Of a stretch of DNA of 64,000 nucleotides, positions 18,739-28,695 are shown one piece after another (the first letter of the stretch is position 1; every line of letters begins with the position of its first letter). Where the stretch lies: assembly GCF_034555965.1 (NCBI RefSeq), contig NZ_JAYDCK010000003.1:2852001-2916000 (forward strand). The letters are read 5' to 3'. The position numbers were made by a program, and so were the translations under genes. Origin of the DNA: Aquicoccus sp. G2-2 (GTDB lineage Bacteria; Pseudomonadota; Alphaproteobacteria; Rhodobacterales; Rhodobacteraceae). Below the pieces are notes generated by a model that did not search any database, was not told the DNA's origin, and saw only the letters and a program-made list of their open reading frames with translations.

Positions 18739-20588
18739 GCTACCTCCTTCTGGCTTTGGGTCAGGCGGGTTTTCGTTTGCACAAAAGAATTGATACCGGC
18801 ATGGCGGGCGAAAAGCTGTGTCAGCAGGGCGGAGAGCAGAAGCTCACTGCCGCCGGACAGAAGCTGCTCGTCGATCTCAAGCGTAAGCTCGGTGCCATGC
18901 CCGAAACAAAGCGGGCCGGGAATGCCAAGACGTTCGACAACAGCGCGCGATTTAACGGAAAGAATGGAACGCCCATGACGCTCTAACGAGGGATCGCCGC
19001 GATCAGAGTAAAGCCGCAACAAGGCGAGAAGGGGTTCATCATCCTTGTCTTCGGCAGCCAGTGAGAGGTGATTGAGAGATAACTGCGAGATCCAACGCCA
19101 AGTCAGATCATCTATCCGCGATTCATTTGTCGCACCCGAAGGCAGAGCGGAGCGCAAAGAGGCGCGCGGGCGGCGGAACGGCGCCAAAAGCGAAACGGAT
19201 TTGACAGGGTCGCCGGTTTCCAACGTAAGCTTGGGCGATTCATCAAGGATCGGCAGGTCGCGGTTGGTGCAGAGTGCGCGGATATCGAGACGCCGCGGCA
19301 GCGCCTTGCCCGGCCCCGCGGTTCCGGGCCGGGCGACGGCGACATAGAGATCGTCACCTATATAGCTGGTACGGGTCTGCCCCCGGCGAATTTCATCTTC
19401 GCCCGGACGGCGGGGGCGGCGTTCTGTGGTGTAGACCACCCCGCTATCGCCCAGATGCTCAACCGAGAACATCGGCATGATGCGGGCTTGTGATCCATCT
19501 TCTTCAGCATCTTCCATGTGCAAGATACGATAAATTTCGAAATCACGGGGCCGGGTGCGATCAGCATGGACGATATGGGACGCCTTTCCGGGGCGGCGCT
19601 CGACCAGATCGCATTCATGCTCAAACAGATTGACAAGCGGCACCGTGTGGAGGGCGAAATCGCTCGCGGTTATGCTGGAAAGCTCGTTCGATGGCTCTGA
19701 CAACAGAAGTGTGATTTCCAGTGTATCGTTTTCGGCTGTGCAATCCTTCAGAGCCGGGGAAAGGCCCGACAAACGGGAATAGTAGAAGCGTTCCGGCATC
19801 AAGAAATATTCACGCAGCAGGCGATACCCCTCAAACGAGGCGCGCACGCGCGGTAACAAGGCTTCATCGCCGGAAATGCCAACCATGCGCGGGCGAGACG
19901 TTGCGTGATGGGCCTGCTTGCGGTCGTTCAGGCGGGCGAGAACACCGGCACCAAAACCGAAGATCGCGTCAAACAATGCGGCGCCACGGCTATCGCCATT
20001 GAGGAATAGATCAAGGCTGTCGAGGGAAAGCTCGGAAAGAGTGCCACTGCCCACACGGCGGATCACAAGGCGCAAACCGGCAGCCGCATCGCGCACCAGA
20101 TGCTCGGGCACTCCAGCCTGATTGAGGGTGCCTTGGTCTTGCAGATACTCGGCCTCGGCAATCTCGACTGGCCAAAGATGCACATCCTGAGCAGTCGTAT
20201 AGATGCAACGGGTTTGCAGCCCTTCGCGCAGACCGGAAATCACGCGCGTGCCGCGTTTCAGAACATGGCCATTCAGCATCCGTTCGACCTGTGGACCCGC
20301 CTCCAATTGAGCAAGCGACATGGCTGGACCGGGGCCGGCAAGATCCGGGTAGAGCGCATCGACCAGATTGCGCACGTAACGGCTCGCTTCGCCATCGAGT
20401 TTCAGCCGTGTGCGTGCCGCCAGAAACGCGACCCCTTCGAGCAACCGCTCTACATAAGGATCGGGGCAGGGTGTGCTTTCGATGGAAAGGTTACGTGCGA
20501 CATTAGGATGGATCGCAGAAAATTCGCGGGCCAGGCCGCGTATGTGGCTTAGCTCCTCTTCGTAATATTCAAGAAAGACGCGATCCAT
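18702..20588 (-). CDS. tssF: T6SS baseplate protein TssF
   Basis: A 628-aa TssF, which together with TssG forms the baseplate wedge core. The N-terminus DRVFLEYYEEELSHIRGLA and the motifs DPYVERLLEGVAFLAARTRLKLDGE and ALYPDLAGPGPAMSLAQL are diagnostic. ATG 20588 shares its A with the tssE stop (TGATG), which decides the start over a GTG one codon upstream. Length is close to the usual ~600. Confidence 0.95.
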   Translation of the reverse strand: MDRVFLEYYEEELSHIRGLAREFSAIHPNVARNLSIESTPCPDPYVERLLEGVAFLAARTRLKLDGEASRYVRNLVDALYPDLAGPGPAMSLAQLEAGPQVERMLNGHVLKRGTRVISGLREGLQTRCIYTTAQDVHLWPVEIAEAEYLQDQGTLNQAGVPEHLVRDAAAGLRLVIRRVGSGTLSELSLDSLDLFLNGDSRGAALFDAIFGFGAGVLARLNDRKQAHHATSRPRMVGISGDEALLPRVRASFEGYRLLREYFLMPERFYYSRLSGLSPALKDCTAENDTLEITLLLSEPSNELSSITASDFALHTVPLVNLFEHECDLVERRPGKASHIVHADRTRPRDFEIYRILHMEDAEEDGSQARIMPMFSVEHLGDSGVVYTTERRPRRPGEDEIRRGQTRTSYIGDDLYVAVARPGTAGPGKALPRRLDIRALCTNRDLPILDESPKLTLETGDPVKSVSLLAPFRRPRASLRSALPSGATNESRIDDLTWRWISQLSLNHLSLAAEDKDDEPLLALLRLYSDRGDPSLERHGRSILSVKSRAVVERLGIPGPLCFGHGTELTLEIDEQLLSGGSELLLSALLTQLFARHAGINSFVQTKTRLTQSQKEVAWPMTHGTRALI

Positions 20589-21310
20589 CACACATCCTCC
20601 AGCCGGGTGCTGGCCTTGCCGTTCTCAAGGTCAACTGTCGTCGAGAGGCGCAAACGCTCGGGAACAGGGGAGAGCATCAATACGCCGTCAATCTCGATCC
20701 TCATCCCGGTTTTCGGGTCTATCTTTACGGCAACGCGGATGGTTTCAGGTTTCAGGCGCGGCTCAAAAATACGCAGTACATCACGCAATTCACGGGCGAG
20801 ATCATCTTTATCAAAGTCACTGCCTTTGCGACCTGAAAAGGAAGGGACACCATAGTTGATCACGCTGCTGCGAACCTCAGGAAAGGGGGCAAGCAAGGCA
20901 GCGGGGCTTATATGCGAGCTTTGCTCACGGGGCGTTAGCAGCAAACTGGCTTCGAACCGTTCGATATTGAACAACATCTCGATATCCCGGCGCACGGCCT
21001 CGCGCAGCACGTTGGCCGTAACGATCACACCACGTTCTTCCAAGCGATGGTATTGGGCGGACAGACGCAAGAGGCGGTGAGCCTGTTTACGGATATCGTC
21101 ATCAAGATCGGTACGCGCCTCGATGGCACGGGCGCCGCCCTGAATCAGTTTTTCGACCTCTTCAGCCGAGCCGAGAGCCTTGGCAAGTTCGTTGGCCAGA
21201 CCCTCGGTTTCAGCATGGATACCAGGCAGATCATCGACAAGCCTGTCCCAGAGCGATGGCTGAACCGCCTCGCTACGGGAAATGTCGCTGAGAGACTGTT
21301 CCGCCATCAT
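20588..21310 (-). CDS. tssE: T6SS baseplate protein TssE (gp25-like) with helical insertion
   Basis: A 240-aa gp25-like protein that starts sheath polymerisation. The core is present: PSLWDRLVDDLPG at the N-terminus, LREAVRRDIEMLFNIERFEA, SVINYGVPSFSG, a domain end with IFEPRLKPETIRV, and a final beta strand. Between the first and second motifs lies an insertion of about 70 predicted-helical residues (roughly 35-105, charged and Ala/Leu-rich) that shorter TssE proteins (130-190 aa) lack. Two ATGs stand in tandem at the start. It follows hcp by 19 nt. Confidence 0.9.
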   Translation of the reverse strand: MMAEQSLSDISRSEAVQPSLWDRLVDDLPGIHAETEGLANELAKALGSAEEVEKLIQGGARAIEARTDLDDDIRKQAHRLLRLSAQYHRLEERGVIVTANVLREAVRRDIEMLFNIERFEASLLLTPREQSSHISPAALLAPFPEVRSSVINYGVPSFSGRKGSDFDKDDLARELRDVLRIFEPRLKPETIRVAVKIDPKTGMRIEIDGVLMLSPVPERLRLSTTVDLENGKASTRLEDV

Positions 21311-21329
21311 TCACTCCGAAAGGCGGCCG

Positions 21330-21815
21330 TTACACGCCCTGGGCGATATCGTATTCGATTTCATGTTCATCGCCTGCCGAGTGGTCGTCAGCCTGCACCG
21401 TGTATTTGACTTTCACGTTTTCAAACGCCAGACCGAACTGTTCTTCGATCATCTGGTTTTCATCATCCGGCGAGCCGAGCATCTCGTAGGACGAGATGAC
21501 CACGTTTTCCATCGTGATTTCGAGATAGTCGAGATGCGCCTCGCCAGAGTCCTTGCGCACGCAAAAAACGATCTTGTCGAAGGACTTGGCTTGCATCGTG
21601 GCAAGCGCCAAATACGGCGATGACGCATCGTACCATTTGCTGAATTTGAACGCACTGATTTGAGCGCGCGATTGTGAGCGCCCGCGCCCCACTTGGGCCA
21701 CGCTGGCCTGTTCGATGATCCAGTAACAATTATGGATGTCGATCTCGTCCTCGTGTTCCGCGCGTTGCGACTCGCCCGGAACATCGGGAATATTCATATA
21801 GCCGGTAAATGGCAT
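21330..21815 (-). CDS. hcp: T6SS inner-tube protein Hcp (TssD)
   Basis: A 161-aa Hcp, the hexameric ring protein that stacks into the secreted tube. The N-terminus MPFTGYMNIPDVPGESQ and the motifs DIHNCYWIIEQA, GRGRSQSRAQ, SPYLALATMQAKSFDKIVF and VISSYEM match the family. The intergenic 57 nt upstream of it is AT-rich. A terminator is not evident, so hcp is probably transcribed with tssBC and may also have its own signal. Confidence 0.94.
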   Translation of the reverse strand: MPFTGYMNIPDVPGESQRAEHEDEIDIHNCYWIIEQASVAQVGRGRSQSRAQISAFKFSKWYDASSPYLALATMQAKSFDKIVFCVRKDSGEAHLDYLEITMENVVISSYEMLGSPDDENQMIEEQFGLAFENVKVKYTVQADDHSAGDEHEIEYDIAQGV

Positions 21816-21872
21816 TGGTTTTTCCTTTCAATAAATGGTTGCGGGTAATTTCTTAGTAAATTCTTGTTGCTG

Positions 21873-23380
21873 TTATGTTTTGACGGAAGGCAGTTCGGAA
21901 ACGAGCCTGAGGCTCGCGTTGATCCCTTCCAGTTGGTAATGCGGACGCAGGAAAAAACGGGCGTTGTAATACCCCGGTCGGCCTTCGACCGAATCCACCT
22001 GCACTTCGGCTGCGGCGAGTGGGCGCTTGGCCTTGGCCTTGTCATCCGCCATGGACGGGTTGGCCAGAACATAGCGATTGATCCACTCTGACAGCCAGAC
22101 CTGCATATCTGCACGCTCCTTGAACGTGCCGACCTTGTCGCGTGCGATGGCTTTGAGGTAATGCGCAAACCGGCTGACCGGGAAAAGATAAGGAAGGTTT
22201 GCCGACAACCGCTCGTTGGCTTGAGCATCGGGATCGACGAGTTTGCCAGCGCGTGTTTCATCATCCTGCAACGAATGTGCGCCGATAAAGGCGGCGATAT
22301 CGGTGTTTTTCCGATGCAGGATCGGCATCATGCCGAGTTTGGCCAGTTCCGCTTCCCGGCGATCATCGATCGCAATCTCGGTCGGGCATTTCATTGATAC
22401 GGAACCGTCATCGGTCGGGAAGCTATGCACCGGCAGGTTCATGACCGTGCCGCCGGATTCAACGCCCCTGATCTGAGTGCCCCAGCCGGTCGTCTTGTGC
22501 GAACGGTTGATGTTCACACCCATCGCGAATGCGGCGTTCATCCAGACATAGTGATCATGTTTTCCGTCTATCGCCTCCTCAAAATCAAAGCCTTTTACCG
22601 GCATGGTTTCCGCGCCGTAGGGCAACCGGCCCAGCACACGCGGCATGGTCAAACCAAGATACCGCGCATCCTCGCTTTCACGCAGAGATTGCCAACTTGC
22701 ATAATCCGGCGACGAGACGATCTGTTCGAGATCCTGCGGGTTGGGTAATTCCTGCCAGCTTTCCATACGGAAGAGCTGCGGTGCGGCGGCGGCGATAAAG
22801 GGTGCGTGCGCAGAGGCGGCAATGCCGGATATATTGCGCAACAGGCCAACGTCCCTTGGGTGATGCGAGAATTCATATGCGCCGACGATCGCCCCGAACG
22901 GCTCTCCGCCGAACATCGAATATTCATCGGTATAGAGCTTTTTGAAGACCGGTGACTGGTCCCACATCTGGCCTTCGTAATCCTCCAGAGAATCGGCCAG
23001 TTCTTCTTTCTTGATGTTAATGACACGGATCTTCAGCTTCTGATCCGTCTCGGTGTTGTTCACCAGGTAATGCAAGCCACGCCACGTGCCCTCCATCTGG
23101 CGAACCTCATCGCAATGCAAGATTTCGTTCATCTGATCGGTGAGAAGTGAATCGATTCCGGCAATCAACGACTTGATCGACTTGACAGCATTGCCCGAAA
23201 TCGTCGCCGTTCCGGAGCGTTCCTGTGCCGCCAGCGCGAGGTTGGAAACCAGCCCCTTGAGCTTGTCGCTATCGTCTTCCTTGACGCGAAAATCTTTCTC
23301 CAGCAGATCGCTGAATTCGCCAAGATCAAGGGCTTCTGCTTCGGTGGCGCCTGCGGCGGCTTCTTTTTCTGTTCAGCCAT
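21873..23380 (-). CDS. tssC: T6SS sheath large subunit TssC, frameshifted near its start
   Basis: TssC forms the contractile sheath with TssB. The body from LIAGIDSLLTDQMNEILHCDE onward, with VRQMEGTWRGLHYLVNNTET and AYEFSHHPRDVGLL, is complete (about 431 aa). The natural start ATG 23380 lies 2 nt after the tssB stop and begins MAEQKK, but the frame is lost within codons 5-7. Adding one A to the A-run at 23364-23368 gives MAEQKKEAAAGATEAEALDL, running without interruption into the body (about 502 aa, the usual length). The lost part is the N-terminal arm that meshes sheath subunits, so translation from the internal ATG at 23168 is unlikely to give a working protein. Confidence 0.9.
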
Positions 23381-23382
23381 GT

Positions 23383-23919
23383 TCAGCCCTCCTTGCCTTT
23401 ATCGGCTTTCATCGCTTCTTCGGCGGCCTGCGCCAGAAGCGGTTCATTGTTCAAAAGCTGGGCAATGCGTTTTTCGGCATCGACCTTGCCATCCATATAG
23501 CCGAGCAATTCTTCGAGTTGCTTGCGCATCTTCAACAGCTCTTGCAGCGCCGGCACCTGCTCGGCGACCTTGTCAGGCGCGAAATCCGACATCTTCTTGA
23601 AGCTGAGATCGACGAACATTTCTTCGTCTGCCTCTTCGCCCTCTTTCGCGGGAAGCGTGTTTTTCACGCGCGCCTTCACACGCGGGGAAAGGGCTTCCAT
23701 GAATTTGTTGAACCGGCCCGCATCGGTTTCCACGAAGGCCCGGTCATTGACCGATTTCTTTGCCTCTGGCGTCTCGGACGCGCCGGCAAGATCGGCCATG
23801 ACGCCCATTACAAAGGGCAGTTCAATTGTTGTTGGGCTGCCGTAATGTTCGACATCGTAAGCAATTTGCACCCGTGGAGCCCGGTTGCGTTCAATGACTT
23901 TCTGCTTGCTCTCGCTCAT
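23383..23919 (-). CDS. tssB: T6SS sheath small subunit TssB
   Basis: A 178-aa TssB that pairs with TssC in the sheath. Signatures are RAPRVQIAYDVE, ELPFVMGVMADLAG, FVETDAGRFNKFMEALSPRV and VDLSFKKMSDFAPDKVAEQVP. Length and motifs are typical. It lies between tssA (29-nt gap) and tssC (2-nt gap). Confidence 0.95.
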   Translation of the reverse strand: MSESKQKVIERNRAPRVQIAYDVEHYGSPTTIELPFVMGVMADLAGASETPEAKKSVNDRAFVETDAGRFNKFMEALSPRVKARVKNTLPAKEGEEADEEMFVDLSFKKMSDFAPDKVAEQVPALQELLKMRKQLEELLGYMDGKVDAEKRIAQLLNNEPLLAQAAEEAMKADKGKEG

Positions 23920-23948
23920 CGTTTTATACCTTTCCGTTCATATTCGTT

Positions 23949-25091
23949 TCACTTTTTCTTAATTTCTACTCCGGCTACGGCGCCAAACTCCTTCAGGCCG
24001 GAGGGCGCGATCTCTTCCATCAATTCCAAGAAATCCATGGCCACCATCCGCCGCATTCGCCGGGCCATATGGGGGATTGGGCTCGACGGTTCTGTGCGCT
24101 CATAAAAGGCGACGATTGAATCGAGCATTTTTTCGACATCACGGCGCGAATTGATCACGCCGGGCACCGATGCGCTTGTGCCGCTACCGTTCAGGGGCGA
24201 TGGCGCTGCAACGGTAGTTTGTGATGTGTTGGCCGAGGTTTCGGCGACATCTTCGCTGCCGTCTTCGTTTGCCATTGCGGCTACGCCCGCCTCAAAACTG
24301 GCACGCGTATGCGCAAGAAAATCACCAAGTTCAGACAGCGAGATTGCGGGTTCGCTGCCCAGACCCAGTTTTTCAGAGAGCTTTGCCCCCAAGCCGACAA
24401 TCGCCGCTTCACAGGCGCTGATCGCGGCAATCGTTCCGGCGGCAATGTCTGCCTGTTCTGCCGCCAGCGCCCGGCACGCCGCGTTCACGCGACCGACAAT
24501 TTGCCCGTGCTTTGTTGCCAGATCCGCTTTTTCGGATTCATTGAGACCCGAGGCGGCATGGGCGAGGTATTCAAACTCGCTTCGCGACCCTTGTGCCAAA
24601 TAGATGCCCGGAATGGCACCAACGCCGCGAATATTCAGAAGAATTGAATACTTCAGATCGCCAAGCAGGCCGTTGTCGTCGTTCTCCAACTGTTTCAGGG
24701 CGTTGATACGCGGCAATGCGGCGGCCTTTGGATCATCGCGCGCACGCAGAGCGGGATGCAGTGTGTCCCAATGCGCATCAATTGTTTCCGTCAGAAGCGT
24801 TATGGCCTGCGCCAACCCTTCGAAATCTTCCAGCGCAGACGCTGCGCGGGCGATAATCACGAGGAGCCGCAGATCACGCCCGTCTTTGGCAAGGTCGAGC
24901 GATTGATCAAGTATCTCCTGCCACTCCGGGTCAGCCACGCTTTCGTCAAGTACGCCATCGCTGGAAAACTTGCTCGCACGCGACGCGGGTTCGAGCAAAC
25001 GCTCGATTGCATGAAACCGTGCATCGTTTCTCAGCTCGACCCCGGATGGTGCGTCTTTGCTCACGGGATCAAGGAGGTTTTGAAATTCCAT
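23949..25091 (-). CDS. tssA: T6SS cap/baseplate protein TssA (ImpA N-domain)
   Basis: A 380-aa TssA. The N-terminal ImpA domain has MEFQNLLDPVSKDAPSGVEL, ADPEWQEILDQSLDLAKDGRDLRL and a LTETIDAHWDTLHPAL stretch. The C-terminus contains a RRDVEKMLDSIVAFYERTEPSSP motif typical of the short-class C-terminal domain. TssA coordinates tube and sheath polymerisation. I start at ATG 25091, where the ImpA homology begins; the frame is open upstream to 25157 without extra homology. It is the first gene of the minus-strand operon and its promoter should lie in 25092-25340. Confidence 0.9.
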   Translation of the reverse strand: MEFQNLLDPVSKDAPSGVELRNDARFHAIERLLEPASRASKFSSDGVLDESVADPEWQEILDQSLDLAKDGRDLRLLVIIARAASALEDFEGLAQAITLLTETIDAHWDTLHPALRARDDPKAAALPRINALKQLENDDNGLLGDLKYSILLNIRGVGAIPGIYLAQGSRSEFEYLAHAASGLNESEKADLATKHGQIVGRVNAACRALAAEQADIAAGTIAAISACEAAIVGLGAKLSEKLGLGSEPAISLSELGDFLAHTRASFEAGVAAMANEDGSEDVAETSANTSQTTVAAPSPLNGSGTSASVPGVINSRRDVEKMLDSIVAFYERTEPSSPIPHMARRMRRMVAMDFLELMEEIAPSGLKEFGAVAGVEIKKK

Positions 25092-25340
25092 ACCCCCGAC
25101 CTCAAAATGTAAAAATCTAATTGTGCCAACTGTTTCAGATGTTGCTGATTCTGGCAACGCTGCCCTTCGCCCGGGCGAGGCGGGTATTCCCTACTTCGAT
25201 CAACAGAATTTGCAGGAAAACCCGACTTGTGCGCCAAGACGGCAAACAGAAGGATGGCGCGGCAGGTCATCGGCTTGGTGAATTTCAAAACCTGTGGGAT
25301 ACTGTGAGAATTGATCGAATGTATTAAACAGGAGTTTGTA

Positions 25341-25796
25341 ATGGGCGTGGCAGATAATCTGAGCGAGCAAACGACAAGCCCTGCCGAAGGAGTGGTGATC
25401 GGGATGCTGCTGGGTTTTGAATCCGGCAAACCGCTTGTGGTGTTTCCCGGCAATCCGAACGATGAAGCCCTGCCCGCGCGTGCGCTGTGCCATTTGACGG
25501 CGGACGATACCGGCAAAGAGGTGGCGCTGCTTTTCGAGGATGGCAACAGGGCGCGTCCGCTGATCATCGGGCGGATCATAGAGCCAGTGCGAACGGATGA
25601 GGTAACGCCTGCGCCGAAGGTTATCCGCGATGGTGAAACCGTGAAAATCGCGGGGGAGACGCGAATTGAACTGCGTGTCGGAAAAGCAGCGATCATCATG
25701 GAGAGCGATGGGCAGATCACCATCCGTGGAAAGACTGTCGTTTCTCATGCATCGGGGTCCAACCACATTCGCGGCGGAACAATCAAACTGAACTGA
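25341..25796 (+). CDS. DUF6484-like protein with a VgrG-needle-like tail
   Basis: A 151-aa protein. The N-terminal half (GVVIGMLLGFESGKPLVVFPG, LLFEDGNRARPLIIGRI) matches what I recall as the T6SS-associated DUF6484 family. The last ~50 residues (IELRVGKAAIIMESDGQI, SGSNHIRGGTIKLN) run parallel to the end of the VgrG in this window (ITLKVGKATLQMQKDGTV...IKGSKINQN). AGGAG at 25330-25334 fixes ATG 25341. It is divergent from tssA and convergent with clpV. It may be a spike-associated cap, since no PAAR gene is present. That role is inferred. Confidence 0.7.
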   Translation: MGVADNLSEQTTSPAEGVVIGMLLGFESGKPLVVFPGNPNDEALPARALCHLTADDTGKEVALLFEDGNRARPLIIGRIIEPVRTDEVTPAPKVIRDGETVKIAGETRIELRVGKAAIIMESDGQITIRGKTVVSHASGSNHIRGGTIKLN

Positions 25797-25815
25797 GCCT
25801 GCGTTCGCGGCGCCC

Positions 25816-28559
25816 TCATTCGAAATCGTATTCGAAGCCTTCCTTGCCGCCTCTTACGGTAACTTTTGACAGATCTCCGCCATCCAGCTGATAGTTCAGG
25901 ATTTGGCGGCTCATCTCCGGCAGGAGCGTATTTGTGAGGATCGCGTCGATCATGCGGCCGCCCGATTCAATTTCGGTGCAGCGCGCCTTGATCAGCTCCA
26001 TAGCGCCTTCGCCGATCACCAGATCAGCACCGTAACCTTCCGACATCCGCCGCGCAATCGCCCGCAACTTGTGACCTGCGATGGCTTCGATCATCGAATC
26101 GGACAACGGATAGTAGGGAATAGTGACGATCCGGCCTAGAAGAGCGGCTGGAAAGACGTTGAGCAACGGAGCGCGTAGGGCGGCGTTCAACTCCTCCTCA
26201 TCGGCCTCTTTCGTGCCGTCTTCCGTCATCGCCATGATTTCCTCGGAACCGACATTGGTTGTCAGCAGGATGAGGGTGTTCTTGAAGTCGATCCGGCGGC
26301 CTTCGCTATCGTCCATCATGCCCTTGTCGAACACCTGAAAGAAGATCTCATGGACATCAGGGTGAGCTTTCTCGACCTCGTCCAGAAGCACAATGGAATA
26401 GGGCTTGCGCCGGACCGCTTCGGTCAGCAAGCCGCCCTTGCCATACCCGACATAGCCGGGGGGCGCACCTTTCAGGGTGGAAACCGTGTGAGCCTCCTGA
26501 AATTCACTCATGTTGATTGAGATGAGATTGGATTCTCCGCCATACATCTGTTCCGCCAGCGCCAATGCCGTTTCGGTCTTCCCAACACCTGAAGGGCCAC
26601 AGAGCATGAACACACCAACCGGCTTTTCCGGGGCGCTCAAGCCTGCTGTGGCGGTTTGAATACGGTTGGCAATCATCCTCATCGCGTGATCCTGCCCCAC
26701 GACACGTTCACCCAGAGTTTCGGCCAACGCCAGCGCGCGTTCGGTCTGGCTTGCCAGCATCCGGCCCATGGGGATGCCGGTCCAGTCCTGCACCACAGAG
26801 GCAACGGCCTGCCTGTCGACCGCGGGAAGGATAAGGGGGTTTCGCCCTGTTGATCAGTGAGTGCGGTCATCCGGGCGCGCAGAGTTGAAAGCGTTTCATC
26901 ACGATCAAACGGCTCATCTTCGGGCGGAAGCTCATCTGGGCTAGGCTCTTCTTTTGTTGCTTCGGCAACCTCTGCCGTCGCTGCATCCAACGGGGCATCT
27001 CCGACATCGCTGGTTTCATCAATGGCATGGCCTTCGCCACGCAGTTTTGAGCGCAGATCGAGAATATCCGAAACCAATGCCTTCTCGGCCTCCCAACGCA
27101 TGCGGGCACTTTCGAGTTGAGCACCAGCGGCGACAAGATTGGCTTCAACCTCTGATTTACGCTCTGTCACGTCGATGCCGATGGCTTCTTCTCGCTCGAT
27201 AATGCCTTCCTCGATTTCAAGTGCGGAAAGACGACGCTCGATGTCTTCCACCTCGGCCGGGGTGGCGTGTTGCGAAACCGCGACGCGGGCACAGGACGTA
27301 TCAAGCAGACTGATCGCCTTGTCAGGTAATTGCCGCGACGGGAGGTAACGATGGGAAAGTTTCACCGCCGCCTCGATCGCCTCATCGAGTAGTTCGACTT
27401 GGTGATGCTTCTCCAGCACACCGGCAATACCGCGGCACATCAATACCGCCTTCTCCTCTGACGGTTCGTCGATCTTCACGACCTGAAAGCGGCGGGTCAG
27501 AGCCGGATCAGGCTCGATATGTTGCTTATATTCCGCCCATGTGGTCGCGGCGATGGTACGAAGCTCACCGCGCGCCAACGGCGGCTTCAAGAGGTTCGCC
27601 GCATCGCCCGTCCCGGCCGCGCCCCCTGCCCCGATGAGCGTATGCGCTTCGTCAATGAACAGGATAATCGGCGTATCGGAGCTTTGCACCTCTTCGATGA
27701 CCGCCTTGAGACGCTTCTCGAACTCGCCTTTTACCGAAGCACCCGCCTGCATCAGTCCGATATCAAGCATTTGCAGATCGACATTGCGCAATTGCGGTGG
27801 CACATCGCCCTTGGCCAGACGCTGCGCGAAGCCTTCCACCACCGCAGTCTTACCAACACCGGCCTCGCCCGTCAGGATCGGGTTGTTCTGTTTGCGGCGC
27901 AACAAAATATCGACAATCTGACGAATTTCCATGTCGCGGCCAACGACCGGGTCAATTTTCCCGGCGCGCGCACGTTCTGTCAGGTTGGTGGCAAATTGTG
28001 CCAGCGCGGATTGGCCACTGGCGGCTTTCTTGGCCGGTTTAGAGTCGGAATCGTCAAAGCTCCGCTCAAGCGACTCGGCCAGAAGATCATCGAATTGTCC
28101 GGCCATTGCATCGGCGTCGAGCTTGTCGAACTCAAGGCTCATCTTGAAAAGCAGACCTTCAAGCACCGGCACCTTGAGTGCGGCCAACAGCACATAACCC
28201 GAACGCACTTCATCTTCGCCAAATTCAAGCGAGGCGTAATTCCAAGCTTCCTGAATGGCGCGGAAAATATGATCGGAAAATTCCTCTACAGAGCCAGCGC
28301 CATGCGGCAAAGCATCGGTGGCTTTGACCAGTTCGCCGTCGAACTGCGCCCGATCAACACCCGCCGCATCAAGCAGAATGGCAAAATCGGAGCGTTCGGT
28401 ATCGGCCAGTGCCGATATGAAGTGAACAAGCTCTACATAAGGGTTTCCGCGCGCCTTTGCCGCCTGCGCGGCCGCCGAAAACGCTTGCAGACAAACCGGG
28501 TTCAGCTTGCCCACAAGCTCCTTGCGTTTCACGGTCTCAGGGGAACCTCGTCCGGCCAT
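25816..28559 (-). CDS. clpV: T6SS sheath-recycling ATPase ClpV (TssH), frameshifted
   Basis: A two-ring AAA+ unfoldase that dismantles contracted TssBC sheaths. The N-domain contains LNPVCLQAFSAAAQAAKARG. The first ATPase has GEAGVGKTAVVEG and LFIDEAHTLIGAGG; the second has CGPSGVGKTETALALAEQMYGG and LLDEVEKAHPDV. The frame breaks between them: after QQGETP the first frame gives unrelated sequence, while the next frame continues as LILPAVDRQAVASVVQDWTGIP. One extra C in the run at 26835-26839 (G on the plus strand) restores about 914 aa. The gene stands alone, divergent from the kinase and convergent with the DUF6484-like gene. Confidence 0.92.
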
Positions 28560-28682
28560 ATCAATTCTCCGAAAAATGTTGTTGTCGCGGCAATGCGGTG
28601 AAATAATCGAAAATATACTACGGTTAGCATAGACCGGAATTCCTTACCGTTCGACTTTTTTCCGTCGGCCCGACACCGGCAC

Positions 28683-28688
28683 AAGGAG
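28683..28688 (+). promoter_or_regulatory. Ribosome-binding site of the kinase gene
   Basis: AAGGAG sits 7 nt before ATG 28696 and fixes the kinase start. The 136-nt gap between clpV and the kinase gene (28560-28695) must hold two divergent promoters; it is AT-rich around 28605-28630, but I cannot name convincing -35/-10 pairs. Confidence 0.75.
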
Positions 28689-28695
28689 CAATTTT

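Noticed and set aside
27519-28601. 360-aa plus-strand reading frame opposite clpV
   Set aside because: It is antisense to a strongly conserved gene, shows no recognisable motif and no ribosome site; long antisense frames are expected in GC-rich DNA.
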